A stretch of 40,702 bases of DNA, taken from contig JACPCP010000004.1 in assembly GCA_016179745.1 (NCBI GenBank), positions 1 to 40,702 on the forward strand, read 5' to 3'. The DNA is from Candidatus Omnitrophota bacterium (lineage in GTDB: Bacteria; Omnitrophota; Omnitrophia; Omnitrophales; JACQLI01). The notes beneath the pieces were generated by a model. That model made no database searches. It was not told the DNA's origin and was given only the letters and a program-made list of their open reading frames with translations. The position numbers were made by a program, and so were the translations under genes. Position 1 is the stretch's first letter, and the number at the start of each line of letters is the position of its first letter. Positions 23,848-32,224 of the stretch are shown here, in pieces.

Positions 23848-25100
23848 AGGTCATCCCCCGCCGCAACCGGTTCGGCCGGAAGGCCCAGCCGGTCGATTAT
23901 CACGAAGCGCTCCGGGAAATCGCCAAAAGCATGGTCCGCCTGAAACGGCCGGAGCGGCTCCTCAAGATGATCACCCGGTTCATTACCCGGGAACTGGGTC
24001 TCACCCACGCCGCCATTCTTGTGTTGGAGCCGGAGAAATCCCGTTACACCATTTTTGACTCCAAGGGAGTGAAGAAACTTCCGAGGAGTCTGATTCGGCT
24101 CGACCTCGACCACCCGATCATCCGGTGGTTTCGGATGACCGACAAGGAAACCGAGGCGGACCGGGCCTACATTTCAAAGAACCGGATTCAGGCCCTTCTT
24201 CGAAACCCCCAGATTTACAAGAACCGGCCGGAGGTCCACGAAAGCCTGGTCCGGCTCCAGCGGGCCATGGGCGATTACCGGGTCGACATTGCCATTCCGG
24301 GGCACTTCAAGGAGGCGCTTGTAGGGATCCTCCTCCTGGGTGAGAAACTGAGCCGCCGGCTCTTCACCCAGACCGAGATCAGCTTTTTCCAGACGCTGGT
24401 CCACGACGCCGCCATTGCGGTGAAGACCTCGGAATATCACGAAAGGCTGATCGAACGGAATCTGGAGCTGGAAGAGCGGCTGAAGGAGATTGAGAGGCTC
24501 CGGAAGAAGGAACAGGAAACCTACTATGAAATCATGAAGTCGCTCGCCCAGGAGGTTCACGCCAAAGACCCCTACACCTTCGGTCACATCCATCAGGTGG
24601 AGCGTCTCGGGGTCATGACGGCGGAAGAAATGGGGCTCGACCTCAGCGGGAGAAAAAAGGCGGTCCTTTCGGCCGGGCTCCTCCTGCACGACGTCGGGAA
24701 GATCGGGATTCCCGACAACATCTTGAAAAAACCAAGCGCTCTCGATACCGAGGAATGGAAGGTCATGCGGACCCACGTCGAAAAGGGCGTCAAGATCCTT
24801 GAGCCCCTGACGGATTTTAAAGAGGTGACCGAAATTGTCCGCTGTCACCATGAGTGTTACGACGGTTCCGGTTATCCCCGGGGCCTCCGGGGAGACCAGA
24901 TCCCCATCGAGGCGAGGATTGTTTCGGTGGTTGATGCCTTTCATGCGATCGTTTCGACACGCTGCTACCGGGAAGGCCGCTCCATCGAAACGGCCCTCCA
25001 GGAACTCCAGCGGAACGCCGGGACCCAGTTTGACCCCCAGGTGGTGGGGGCCTTCCTCCGGGCCTTCAAGAAGAACGGCCGCTCCCGCAAGGCCGCCTAA
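23844..25100 (+). CDS. GAF-HD-GYP domain protein, likely cyclic-di-GMP phosphodiesterase
   Basis: A 418-residue cytoplasmic protein with no signal peptide. A GAF-like domain (about 20-200) is followed by a charged coiled coil (residues 205-230, ERNLELEERLKEIERLRKKEQ), then HD-GYP. The metal site His282-Asp283 is in LLLHDVGKIGIPDNIL, with His335-His336-Glu337, and GYP is at 343-345 in DGSGYPRGLRGDQIPIEARI. The HD-GYP family hydrolyses c-di-GMP or related dinucleotides. The TTG start overlaps the receiver stop, which puts kinase, receiver and HD-GYP in one coupled unit. No GGDEF protein is in the window. Confidence 0.92.
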   Translation: MKVIPRRNRFGRKAQPVDYHEALREIAKSMVRLKRPERLLKMITRFITRELGLTHAAILVLEPEKSRYTIFDSKGVKKLPRSLIRLDLDHPIIRWFRMTDKETEADRAYISKNRIQALLRNPQIYKNRPEVHESLVRLQRAMGDYRVDIAIPGHFKEALVGILLLGEKLSRRLFTQTEISFFQTLVHDAAIAVKTSEYHERLIERNLELEERLKEIERLRKKEQETYYEIMKSLAQEVHAKDPYTFGHIHQVERLGVMTAEEMGLDLSGRKKAVLSAGLLLHDVGKIGIPDNILKKPSALDTEEWKVMRTHVEKGVKILEPLTDFKEVTEIVRCHHECYDGSGYPRGLRGDQIPIEARIVSVVDAFHAIVSTRCYREGRSIETALQELQRNAGTQFDPQVVGAFLRAFKKNGRSRKAA

Positions 25101-25107
25101 ATACCGT

Positions 25108-25136
25108 TTGCAATTGCCCTTGGGCTTCCCTAAAAT
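25108..25136 (+). promoter_or_regulatory. Promoter P1 upstream of the DksA/TraR-like gene
   Basis: TTGCAA (25108-25113), a 17-bp spacer and TAAAAT (25131-25136), just after the HD-GYP stop. It would give a leader of roughly 95 nt. Confidence 0.5.
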
Positions 25137-25181
25137 ACGCTGCCCTCAAGCCGGTGAAACGATTCTGACGCCGGGGCCCAT

Positions 25182-25210
25182 TTGGGTTTTTCACCGGGGT
25201 CGGGTAAGAT
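25182..25210 (+). promoter_or_regulatory. Promoter P2 upstream of the DksA/TraR-like gene
   Basis: TTGGGT (25182-25187), a 17-bp spacer and TAAGAT (25205-25210). An AAAAGGAAA Shine-Dalgarno lies shortly before the ATG at 25239. Tandem with P1, it may allow dual control. Confidence 0.4.
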
Positions 25211-25238
25211 TGATACGGTTCTCAAAAGGAAATTGGCG

Positions 25239-25625
25239 ATGATCAAAAAACAGGACGCCGAAAGGTTTCGGAAACTCTTGCAGGAGTTCCGCAAGAAAAC
25301 AGCGGGGAGTCTGGGCCATCTCGAGAAGGACTCTCTGAACCTGAGCCAGCGGGACGCCTCCGGGGACCTTTCCGGCTATTCCTTCCACATGGCCGATATG
25401 GCCACGGACAATTTTGACCGGGAATTCAATCTGGACCTGGCCTCGAGCGAACAGCAAATCCTCAATTTGATCGACGACGCCCTCCGGAAGATTAACGAAG
25501 GCACCTACGGGATTTGCGAGACCTGCTCCAAGCCCATTTCCCAGAAACGGCTGCTAGCCGTTCCCTACACCCCTCTTTGCATCAAGTGTCAGGAAGAAGA
25601 GGAGAAGAAAAAACGCCGGCCCTGA
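25239..25625 (+). CDS. DksA/TraR family zinc-finger regulator
   Basis: A 128-residue protein starting MIKKQDAERFRKLLQEFRKK. An N-terminal helical hairpin (two long helices, residues 1-85) is followed by the C4 zinc finger: CETC in YGICETCSKPI and CIKC in YTPLCIKCQEE. Family members insert the coiled coil into the RNA polymerase secondary channel and modulate rRNA and stress promoters. The hairpin tip is poorer in acidic pairs than in E. coli DksA, so the closer match is the short DksA-like proteins that often precede lspA. The frame is open back to 25182, but the ribosome binding site and the start MIKKQD favour 25239. Its 3' end overlaps the lspA start region. Confidence 0.88.
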   Translation: MIKKQDAERFRKLLQEFRKKTAGSLGHLEKDSLNLSQRDASGDLSGYSFHMADMATDNFDREFNLDLASSEQQILNLIDDALRKINEGTYGICETCSKPISQKRLLAVPYTPLCIKCQEEEEKKKRRP

Positions 25626-26068
25626 ATCGGAGAATTTTTCTTCCCCTGGCCGGCCTCGTGGTGCTTTTCGACCAATTCACCAAAGCCCTCGCCCAAAACC
25701 TTTTGTCCCCCGGCCTCGCCCAGCCCGTCCTGCCGCCCCTTTTTTTTCTGACGCTCGTTGAGAACCGGGGGATTGCCTTCGGGCTTTTTCAGAACGGGGA
25801 GAAAATTTTACTCCTTGTCATTACCTTGAGCATTGCCGTGCTGGCCGTCCTGGGTCTGCGGGACCGGAGCGGCCGGTTCCGGGTCCAGGGGGGGATCGGT
25901 CTCATCCTGGGTGGTGCGGCGGGGAACCTGATCGACCGCCTCCGGGTCGGGGCGGTCATCGATTTTCTCGATTTTCGGATCTGGCCCGTTTTTAATTTTG
26001 CGGACACGGCGATAACGATCGGCGTGGGTTTGTTTCTCCTCGAATCCTTCAGGCCCCGGAAGGCCTGA
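25586..26068 (+). CDS. lspA: Lipoprotein signal peptidase
   Basis: Aspartyl membrane protease that cleaves lipoprotein signal peptides after diacylglyceryl transfer. About 160 residues with four hydrophobic spans. The catalytic Asp pair is in GGAAGNLIDRLRVG and FPVFNFADTAI-type context (here PVFNFADTAITIG), and the LVENRGIAFGLF signature is present. The start is uncertain: no ATG is available, GTG 25586 lies inside the dksA-like gene, and CTG 25622 overlaps its stop (CTGA), in the pattern of the other coupled genes here. It sits with lgt, so the two lipoprotein-maturation enzymes are adjacent. Confidence 0.9.
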   Translation: MSGRRGEEKTPALNRRIFLPLAGLVVLFDQFTKALAQNLLSPGLAQPVLPPLFFLTLVENRGIAFGLFQNGEKILLLVITLSIAVLAVLGLRDRSGRFRVQGGIGLILGGAAGNLIDRLRVGAVIDFLDFRIWPVFNFADTAITIGVGLFLLESFRPRKA

Positions 26069-26079
26069 CCCTCGAAAAA

Positions 26080-26817
26080 ATGTTTCCTGAAATCGTTTCT
26101 TTGGGCCCCTTGACCCTCCATAGTTACGGCTTGGCGATTGCCGCCGGCGTTTCTCTGGCGCTTGTCCTCATGAGCGCTCGAGCCCGGGAGGCCGGTTTCC
26201 CGATTCCCGAGAAAGTCTTTGACCTTGTCTTTGTAATACTCATCTCCGGGTTCCTCGGGGCCCGATTTTTTTATGTCGTCCAGGAATGGAATTGGTATGG
26301 GCCGCACCCCTGGGACATTTTTAAGATTTGGGAAGGCGGCCTTGTTTATTACGGCGGGGTGATTGCCGCCTTCGCCGGGTTCTTCCTTTATGTCCGCTCG
26401 AACGGCCTTTCTTTTTTTCAGGCGAGTGACTTTGTCATTCCCTATATTGCCCTCGTTCACGCCTTTGGCCGGGTCGGCTGTTTTCTCAAGGGGTGTTGCT
26501 ATGGAAAGGCCTCGTCCGGGCCCTGGGCCGTCCAGTTTCCTTTTCTGCCGGCGCCCGTTCACCCGGTCCAAATTTATGAGGCGATTTTTAACCTGGCGCT
26601 GTTCGGCTTTCTTGCGGCCCTGGCCCGAAGGAAACCTTTTTGCGGCGCCGTCACCGGCCTTTATCTGATTCTTTATTCGGCGGGCCGGTTTGTCCTGGAA
26701 TTTTTCCGGGGCGACCAGACGCCGTTCGTTGCTTCCTTGACCCTCCAGCAAGTCCTGAGTTTTGTCTTTCTTCTGGCCGGCGCCGGCCTTTATGGAATTT
26801 GTCGCCGCTCCCGCTGA
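26080..26817 (+). CDS. lgt: Prolipoprotein diacylglyceryl transferase
   Basis: A 245-residue, seven-span inner-membrane enzyme that moves diacylglycerol from phosphatidylglycerol to the lipobox cysteine. Motifs are LHSYGLAIAAG, ISGFLGARFFYVV, IWEGGLVYYGGVIAA, the family signature HAFGRVGCFLKGCCYG, PVHPVQIYEA and AGRFVLEFFRGD. It begins 11 bp after lspA and overlaps the pseudouridine synthase start by 26 bp. The lipoprotein amidohydrolase at 35897 is a likely client. Confidence 0.95.
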   Translation: MFPEIVSLGPLTLHSYGLAIAAGVSLALVLMSARAREAGFPIPEKVFDLVFVILISGFLGARFFYVVQEWNWYGPHPWDIFKIWEGGLVYYGGVIAAFAGFFLYVRSNGLSFFQASDFVIPYIALVHAFGRVGCFLKGCCYGKASSGPWAVQFPFLPAPVHPVQIYEAIFNLALFGFLAALARRKPFCGAVTGLYLILYSAGRFVLEFFRGDQTPFVASLTLQQVLSFVFLLAGAGLYGICRRSR

Positions 26818-27697
26818 CAACGGCCTGAGGCTGGACCAGTTTCTGGCGGCCAAACTCACGCTGCAGTTTTCCCGTTCGCAGATCAAAAGATTGATTGAGG
26901 CCGGACAAATTGAGGTGGCCGGGGCGCCGGCCTTTTCGGCGCATCAGAGGGTGCGGGCCGGCCAGACGGTCCGGGTGGAATCTTACGTGCGCCGGGGAGA
27001 GGAGACCCGGGCCGAGGCGATTCCGATTGAGATCGTTTACGAAGACCCGGAGCTCCTTGTGGTGAATAAACCCGCCGGCATGGTGGTTCACCCCGCTCAC
27101 GGCAATCCGTCCCACACCCTGGTGAATGCCCTCCTTTATCACATCCAAAGTCTTTCCCGGGCGGGAGGGCCCTTGAGACCGGGCATTGTCCACCGTTTGG
27201 ATAAAGACACGTCCGGGCTTCTCGTTGTGGCCAAGAGCGATTCGGTCCACGCCGCCCTCGCTGATCAATTTCGGGACCACCGGATTGACCGCACCTACGA
27301 AGCCTTCGTGCGGGGAGTGGTCCAGCACGAGGAGGGAGAAATCGATGAGCCGGTCGGCCGGGCCTTCTTGAACCGGAAGCGGGTGGTGGTCCGGCCCGCC
27401 GGGGGAAAATCCGCTGTGACCTACTACCGGGTCCGGCGCAGGTTTCCCCGGGCGAGCTGGCTTGAAATCAGACCCCGGACCGGGAGGACGCATCAGATTC
27501 GGGTCCACTTGGCGCATTTGGGCTATCCCTTGCTGGGCGATTCCCTCTATGGGATTCAATCGCCGGGGATCGACCGTCAGGCCCTTCACGCCTCCAAGCT
27601 GGGATTTGTCCACCCCCGCACCCGGGAAAAATTGGTTTTTGAGGCCCCGCTCCCGGCCGATTTGCGGTCCCTCGTTTCCTTTCTCGAAAAAAACTAA
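26792..27697 (+). CDS. rluD: RluD-type 23S rRNA pseudouridine synthase
   Basis: About 301 residues from ATG 26792 (MEFVAAPADNGLRLDQFL). An N-terminal S4 domain (SRSQIKRLIEAGQIEV) is followed by the RluA-family catalytic domain: VVNKPAGMVVHPAHGN, then HRLDKDTSGLLVVAK with catalytic Asp137, and RPRTGRTHQIRVHLAHLGYPLLGD. Family members make pseudouridines in 23S rRNA; RluD targets helix 69 near the subunit interface. The RluD assignment against RluC rests on length and the long N-terminal S4, so some doubt remains. It overlaps lgt by 26 bp. Confidence 0.88.
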   Translation: MEFVAAPADNGLRLDQFLAAKLTLQFSRSQIKRLIEAGQIEVAGAPAFSAHQRVRAGQTVRVESYVRRGEETRAEAIPIEIVYEDPELLVVNKPAGMVVHPAHGNPSHTLVNALLYHIQSLSRAGGPLRPGIVHRLDKDTSGLLVVAKSDSVHAALADQFRDHRIDRTYEAFVRGVVQHEEGEIDEPVGRAFLNRKRVVVRPAGGKSAVTYYRVRRRFPRASWLEIRPRTGRTHQIRVHLAHLGYPLLGDSLYGIQSPGIDRQALHASKLGFVHPRTREKLVFEAPLPADLRSLVSFLEKN

Positions 27698-27704
27698 AAT
27701 CCGG

Positions 27705-27710
27705 TATAAT
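27705..27710 (+). promoter_or_regulatory. Perfect -10 element before the metallopeptidase gene
   Basis: Consensus TATAAT followed by 8 nt and the ATG at 27719. No good -35 is visible. As with lpxA, a transcript from here would be leaderless or nearly so. Confidence 0.5.
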
Positions 27711-27718
27711 ACGGGCCT

Positions 27719-28405
27719 ATGCAGCAGGGTTTTTTTGTCCTTTGGTGTTTCTCGGTGGTGGCCTCGGCGGTGTCGTGGTTTTATCTCAAGGTTTTTCTGA
27801 CACGTTTCGGCTCTGCGGAAAGCCGCCGCAGAATGACGGGCTCGGAACTGGCCCGTCAGGTCTTGGACCGTCACGGCGCCGGCCGAAGGTCCATTCATTC
27901 TTACTCGGGAGCGGGCAGGGCCCACTTCCCTTCCCGCCCGGACGGCCTTCTCCTCAGCGAAGCCGTTTACGACGGCACAAAATTAAGTGACTTGAGCCTT
28001 GCCTTGCATGAAGCAAGTCACTTCTTTGCCGGGACTCCGTCGCCTGTGCCCGGGAATCTTCGGGCCGGAGCGGGCCATTCCTTCGGGGTGACGATCCTTG
28101 TCAGCTGGGGCCTGGTCCTCCTCGGGACCCTTTTTCCTGCCCTGAAAGGGCTGGCCGGGGCAGGGGAGTTCCTCTTCCTCGCTATTTTCCTTTTCACGTT
28201 TTCAGGCCTCCGGGAGGAATGGGAGGTCACGGAAGGCGCCGCCGGGGCCTTGACGAAGCTGGAAGGGTTCGAAGTGGATGAACGGGTGGCAATCCGTCGG
28301 ATCCTGGCCGCCCTTCCGTTTCTTCCGTTTGCCGAACTTTTCGCCACGCCGTTTTCATTTTTGAAAACCCGGAAGAAAATCCCGGTCAAATCCTTCGCCG
28401 CCTGA
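27719..28405 (+). CDS. YugP-like zinc metallopeptidase
   Basis: A 228-residue membrane protease. An N-terminal helix (FFVLWCFSVVASAVSWFYLKVF) is followed by the YugP-type core: MTGSELARQVLDRHGAG, LLLSEAVYDGTKLSDLSLALHEASHFF with the HExxH zinc motif (HEASH), then two further hydrophobic segments and a EEWEVTEGAAGALTKLEGF part corresponding to the family's C-terminal conserved region. It is shorter in the second membrane part than typical YugP. The family's substrate is unknown, and membrane-protein quality control is a guess. A 10-bp perfect inverted repeat overlaps the HExxH codons. Confidence 0.8.
   Translation: MQQGFFVLWCFSVVASAVSWFYLKVFLTRFGSAESRRRMTGSELARQVLDRHGAGRRSIHSYSGAGRAHFPSRPDGLLLSEAVYDGTKLSDLSLALHEASHFFAGTPSPVPGNLRAGAGHSFGVTILVSWGLVLLGTLFPALKGLAGAGEFLFLAIFLFTFSGLREEWEVTEGAAGALTKLEGFEVDERVAIRRILAALPFLPFAELFATPFSFLKTRKKIPVKSFAA
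27985..28023. repeat. 10-bp perfect inverted repeat within the metallopeptidase gene
   Basis: AAGTGACTTG (27985-27994) and CAAGTCACTT (28014-28023) with a 19-nt loop. The right arm encodes part of the HExxH zinc motif. It could fold in the mRNA; chance is possible. Confidence 0.55.
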
Positions 28406-28423
28406 AAGAAAAGAGCGATTGCC

Positions 28424-29878
28424 ATGCCCGATCAAAATTTGAGCGATTTCGTGAAACGCCTCCGCAGGGAAAAAGAGCTGGTCGAAATCCAGGCCGAGGT
28501 CGATCCGGTCTTGGAGATTACCGAGATCAATGACCGGATCGTCAAACGGGAGGGCCCGGCGCTCCTTTTCCACAAGGTGAGAGGCTCCTTCTTCCCGCTG
28601 GCGATCAATCTTTTTGGATCCACTCGGAGGATGAATCTGGCCCTCGGCGTGGATGATTTAAGTGAAGTTTCGAAGAAGATTGAAAGCTTTCTCGAAGTCA
28701 AAGTGCCGGAGAAAATGACGGACAAGCTGAAACTCCTTCCGAAGCTCCACCTCCTCAGCAAGATTCCGCCGAAAAGGGTCCGGGAGGCGCCCTGTCAGGA
28801 AGTGGTGCGGCAGGAGGGGAACCTTCTTGACGAACTTCCCATCCTTCAGTGCTGGCCGGGGGACGCCGGGCGTTACATTACTTTTCCCCTGGTGATTACG
28901 AAGGACCCTGAGACGGGGAGTCGCAATGTCGGAACCTATCGAATGCAGGTCTATGACGGCCGGACCACCGGGATGCACTGGCAGATCCACAAGGACGGGC
29001 GGGGCCATTACAACCGCTGCCGGGAGAAGGGAATTCGGCGGATGGAAGTGGCCGTGGCGTTGGGTGCGGACCCGGTCTCCATGTTTTCTGCCGTTTCACC
29101 GCTTCCGCCCGGGATTGACGAATTTCTTTTCGCCGGGTTTCTCCGGGGAGAGCCGGTGGAGCTGGTGAAGTGCAAGACCGTGGATTTGGAAGTGCCGGCC
29201 CAAAGTGAGATTGTCCTGGAAGGGTATGTCGATGTGGAGGAGAAGCGGGTGGAAGGCCCCTTCGGCGACCACACCGGCTATTACTCCCTCGCCAAGGAAT
29301 TTCCGGTTTTTCACGTGGAGTGCCTCACAAGACGCCACTCGCCGATTTATCCCACGACCGTGGTGGGACGTCCGCCCATGGAAGACGCCTACCTGGCGAA
29401 GGCGATCGAACGGATTTTCCTCCCGCTCATCCGTTCCCAATTTCCTGAAATTGTCGATATGAATTTGCCGATGGAAGGGGTCTTCACGAATGCCGTTCTT
29501 GTTTCGATCAAAAAAAGTTACCCGCAGCACGCCAAAAAGGTGATGCACCTCCTTTGGGGCTTCGGCCAATTGATGTTTGAAAAAATTGTTTTGGTTTTTG
29601 ATCACGACGTCAATATCCACGACTCCCGGGAAACGGCGTGGCGGGCCTTCAACAATGTGGACCCCCAGCGGGACATCCTCTTTACCGAGGGCCCATTGGA
29701 TGAGCTGGACATCGCCGCCTCGCAGGACCTCTTTGGTTCCAAGATGGGCGTGGACTGCACCCGCAAATGGCCGGAGGAGGGGATGCGACGTCCCTGGCCG
29801 CCGGACATTGTGATGAGCGAAGAAATTCAACAGCAGGTGACGAAGCGCTGGCGGGAATACGGACTCGAACACCCGTAA
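28424..29878 (+). CDS. UbiD family decarboxylase (MqnL-like)
   Basis: A 484-residue prenylated-FMN-dependent decarboxylase of the UbiD family. Recognisable segments are FVKRLRREKELVEI, GPALLFHKVRG, FPLAINLFGSTRRM, the NVGTYRMQVYDGRTTGMHWQ active-site region, EGPFGDHTGYYSL, VVGRPPMEDAYLAKA, and the C-terminal ASQDLFGSKMGVDCT. The cofactor would be supplied by the UbiX protein encoded at 30741. Because it is clustered with mqnA and mqnC and no chorismate lyase or ubiquinone genes are seen, the likely job is decarboxylation of the prenylated dihydroxynaphthoate in futalosine-dependent menaquinone synthesis (the MqnL role). That is inferred from context. Confidence 0.9.
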   Translation: MPDQNLSDFVKRLRREKELVEIQAEVDPVLEITEINDRIVKREGPALLFHKVRGSFFPLAINLFGSTRRMNLALGVDDLSEVSKKIESFLEVKVPEKMTDKLKLLPKLHLLSKIPPKRVREAPCQEVVRQEGNLLDELPILQCWPGDAGRYITFPLVITKDPETGSRNVGTYRMQVYDGRTTGMHWQIHKDGRGHYNRCREKGIRRMEVAVALGADPVSMFSAVSPLPPGIDEFLFAGFLRGEPVELVKCKTVDLEVPAQSEIVLEGYVDVEEKRVEGPFGDHTGYYSLAKEFPVFHVECLTRRHSPIYPTTVVGRPPMEDAYLAKAIERIFLPLIRSQFPEIVDMNLPMEGVFTNAVLVSIKKSYPQHAKKVMHLLWGFGQLMFEKIVLVFDHDVNIHDSRETAWRAFNNVDPQRDILFTEGPLDELDIAASQDLFGSKMGVDCTRKWPEEGMRRPWPPDIVMSEEIQQQVTKRWREYGLEHP

Positions 29879-29883
29879 CGCTC

Positions 29884-30741
29884 ATGAAATCACTCAGGAT
29901 GTTTCTCGAGATGATCAAGTTCGAGCACTCCCTTTTTGCCCTCCCGTTCGCCTATTTGGGACTTTTTCTGGCCGAGGGGGGATGGCCCCGGGGGCCGGTT
30001 CTTTTCTGGGTGACCGTGGCCATGGTGAGCTTCCGCACCTTTGCGATGGCGATGAATCGCCTGATTGACTGCCAAATCGACGGCCAAAATCCAAGGACCC
30101 AAATGCGGGCCCTCCCGCAGAAAAAATTGACGCCCCGCTTTGTCGTTGGGATTTCCTTCTTTTCTCTTGCCGTTTTTGAGGCCAGTGCCTGGATTTTGGG
30201 GCCGCTTTGTTTTTCTTTGAGTCCGATTCCGGTCTTTCTGGCCGGGATTTATCCCACGCTTAAAAGATTCACTTGGCTTTCGCACGCCGTGCTCGGTATC
30301 ATACTGGGCATTGCGCCTTACGGGGCGTGGGTGGCGAGCCGGGGAGAATTTTCCTGGGTTCCCGGACTTCTCCTCATCGGCGTAGCAAACTGGGTGGCGG
30401 GCTTCGATATCCTTTACTCTCTGCAGGACTTGGAGTTTGATCAAAAATCGAAACTCCATTCGGTCCCGGTCCGTTTCGGGAGAGAGCAGGGGTTGGGGAC
30501 GGCGGCTTTCCTTCATTTCATCGCATTACTTGCCTGGAGCGGAGCTGGCCGGTTGGCGGATTTAGGCTGGATTTACGCCCTGGGAATCGGTCTGGTGGGT
30601 ATTTTTCTCATTCGGGAACACTTTCTGATCCGCCGGTTCGGTCTTGCCAGGATTGAGGAGGCGTTTTTTTCGATGAATGTGGGTGTCAGCTTTGCGGTTT
30701 TTTTGGCCACGGTGCTTGACCTTCAATGGAGGAAATTTTGA
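29884..30741 (+). CDS. UbiA family prenyltransferase (MqnP-like)
   Basis: A 285-residue polytopic membrane enzyme with about eight spans. The two Asp-rich prenyl-diphosphate motifs are visible: NRLIDCQIDGQNPRTQMRALPQKKL and DILYSLQDLEFDQKSKLHSVPVRFGREQG. The start MKSLRMFLEMIKFEHSLFALPFAYLG is typical. The frame is open further upstream, but the ATG at 29884 is 5 bp after the UbiD-like stop. In this cluster it should attach the polyprenyl tail to 1,4-dihydroxy-6-naphthoate (the MqnP role) before the UbiD-like decarboxylation. 4-hydroxybenzoate is the alternative substrate. Its TGA overlaps the next ATG (TGATG). Confidence 0.9.
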   Translation: MKSLRMFLEMIKFEHSLFALPFAYLGLFLAEGGWPRGPVLFWVTVAMVSFRTFAMAMNRLIDCQIDGQNPRTQMRALPQKKLTPRFVVGISFFSLAVFEASAWILGPLCFSLSPIPVFLAGIYPTLKRFTWLSHAVLGIILGIAPYGAWVASRGEFSWVPGLLLIGVANWVAGFDILYSLQDLEFDQKSKLHSVPVRFGREQGLGTAAFLHFIALLAWSGAGRLADLGWIYALGIGLVGIFLIREHFLIRRFGLARIEEAFFSMNVGVSFAVFLATVLDLQWRKF

Positions 30742-31370
30742 TGAAGCCTTACGTGGTGGGGATCACCGGGGCGAGCGGGGCCGTTTACGGGATCCGTTTT
30801 GTCCAGATTCTGGCCGAGCTTGGGCACGACTTGGCGCTGGTCGTTTCCGATGCCGCCCGTCTTGTGATTCAAGAAGAACTCCAGGTGACCCTGGGAAACC
30901 TCACCGATAAAGAATCCTTCCGGACTTTTTTCGAGCCGCACATTTTGGAACGCCTCACCCTTTACTCCTCAAAGGATTTCACGGCGCCGATCGCAAGCGG
31001 TTCCTACCCCACGCAAGGAATGGTGATTATTCCGTGCAGCACGGGAACGCTCGGCCACGTGGCGTCTGGGGCGATCGTCAATTTGGTTCACCGGGCCGCC
31101 GAGTGCCACTTAAAAGAAGGGAGGCGACTCGTGGTGGTTCCGAGGGAAACCCCCCTGAGCGTGATTCAGCTTGAAAACATGCTGAAGCTCGCCCGGGCCG
31201 GCGTGCGGGTGATTCCGGCAAGCCCGGCTTTTTATTCCGGCGCCCGGACCCTTCAGGACCTGGTGGATTTCGTGGTCGGAAAGGTTTTGGATTCTCTTGA
31301 AATTCTTCACGCTGTCTACCCCCGTTGGACGGGAAAGACGTGGAAATCTTCCGAGGCGGTGTCCTCATGA
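30741..31370 (+). CDS. ubiX: Flavin prenyltransferase, UbiX family (MqnM-like)
   Basis: A 209-residue enzyme that joins dimethylallyl phosphate to FMN, making the prenyl-FMN cofactor of UbiD. Motifs are VVGITGASGAVYGIRFVQIL, VIIPCSTGTLGHVASGAIVNLVHRAAE and RRLVVVPRETPLSVIQLENMLKLARAGVRVIPASPAFY. A GGAGG Shine-Dalgarno lies 8 nt upstream of the ATG, within the UbiA-like gene end. The stop overlaps the mqnA start (ATGA). Placement beside the UbiD-like gene is as expected. Confidence 0.94.
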   Translation: MKPYVVGITGASGAVYGIRFVQILAELGHDLALVVSDAARLVIQEELQVTLGNLTDKESFRTFFEPHILERLTLYSSKDFTAPIASGSYPTQGMVIIPCSTGTLGHVASGAIVNLVHRAAECHLKEGRRLVVVPRETPLSVIQLENMLKLARAGVRVIPASPAFYSGARTLQDLVDFVVGKVLDSLEILHAVYPRWTGKTWKSSEAVSS

Positions 31371-32224
31371 AGTCCAAAACAGCGGTCCGTCTCCGGGTGG
31401 GCCGGATTCGCTACACAAACGTCCTGCCTTTTTACCACCCGAATCTTTCCGGAAGCGAATCGCACGGCTTTGAGACGGTTGAAGTCAACGGCTCACCGAC
31501 GGAATTGAACCGGAAAATGAGGGAAGGCGAAATCGACCTGGCCCCCATTTCCTCCCTTGAGTATCTCAATCACCCAAACGATTATTTTCTGCTTCCCGGC
31601 CTTTGCATCGGCTCCCGGGATTTTTCGGCCAGCGTGCTCCTCTTTTCCCGGGAAAGGATCGAGGGCCTGAACGGCACCGAGATTTCGCTTTCCGAAGAAA
31701 GCCTAAGTGCTGCGGCGCTCCTCAAAATCCTTCTCAAGTTTAAATTTCAATTTGAGAATTCATTTCGAGTTGAGAAGTCAGATCCCCTGACCATGCTGTC
31801 CCATTCGAAGGCGTGCCTTGTCATCGGAGACGACGCCTTACTTTTCCGTCCCGAGGAATTCATTTACAAGACGGACCTGAGCCAGCTCTGGTGGGATTGG
31901 ACGGGAAAACCCTTTTGCTTTTCGGTGTGGGCGGTCCGGAGACCTTATTACGAGGCGCATCGGCCGGAGGTGCTCGGGTTTTACGAAAACCTCAAAAACA
32001 ACCTGGAACGGAATCTTGGCGACCTTGAGAAACTTCTCAAGGAAGCGCTGGGCTTGACGCCGGCCGACGAAAGATTTCCGGCGCTCTTTAGTTACCTTTT
32101 CAATCTGAGTTACGGGCTGGACCCTGCCATGCGGGAGGGGCTCGAACATTTTTACAAACTGGCGCACCGGCTTGGGATTTCGCCCGAGGCGGATCAATTG
32201 GAGTTTATCGATGGATCGGTTTGA
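31367..32224 (+). CDS. mqnA: Menaquinone biosynthesis protein MqnA
   Basis: A 285-residue MqnA/MqnD-family protein with a periplasmic-binding-protein-like fold but no signal peptide. The N-terminus MKSKTAVRLRVGRIRYTNVLPFYHP is the MqnA signature (G-I-x-Y-x-N-x-x-P). EGEIDLAPISSLEYL follows, with VIGDDALLF and DLSQLWWDWTGKPFCFSVWAVRR in the second lobe. MqnA is chorismate dehydratase, making 3-enolpyruvylbenzoate at the entry of the futalosine route. ATGA-coupled to ubiX, and its end overlaps mqnC by 14 bp. Confidence 0.92.
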   Translation: MKSKTAVRLRVGRIRYTNVLPFYHPNLSGSESHGFETVEVNGSPTELNRKMREGEIDLAPISSLEYLNHPNDYFLLPGLCIGSRDFSASVLLFSRERIEGLNGTEISLSEESLSAAALLKILLKFKFQFENSFRVEKSDPLTMLSHSKACLVIGDDALLFRPEEFIYKTDLSQLWWDWTGKPFCFSVWAVRRPYYEAHRPEVLGFYENLKNNLERNLGDLEKLLKEALGLTPADERFPALFSYLFNLSYGLDPAMREGLEHFYKLAHRLGISPEADQLEFIDGSV

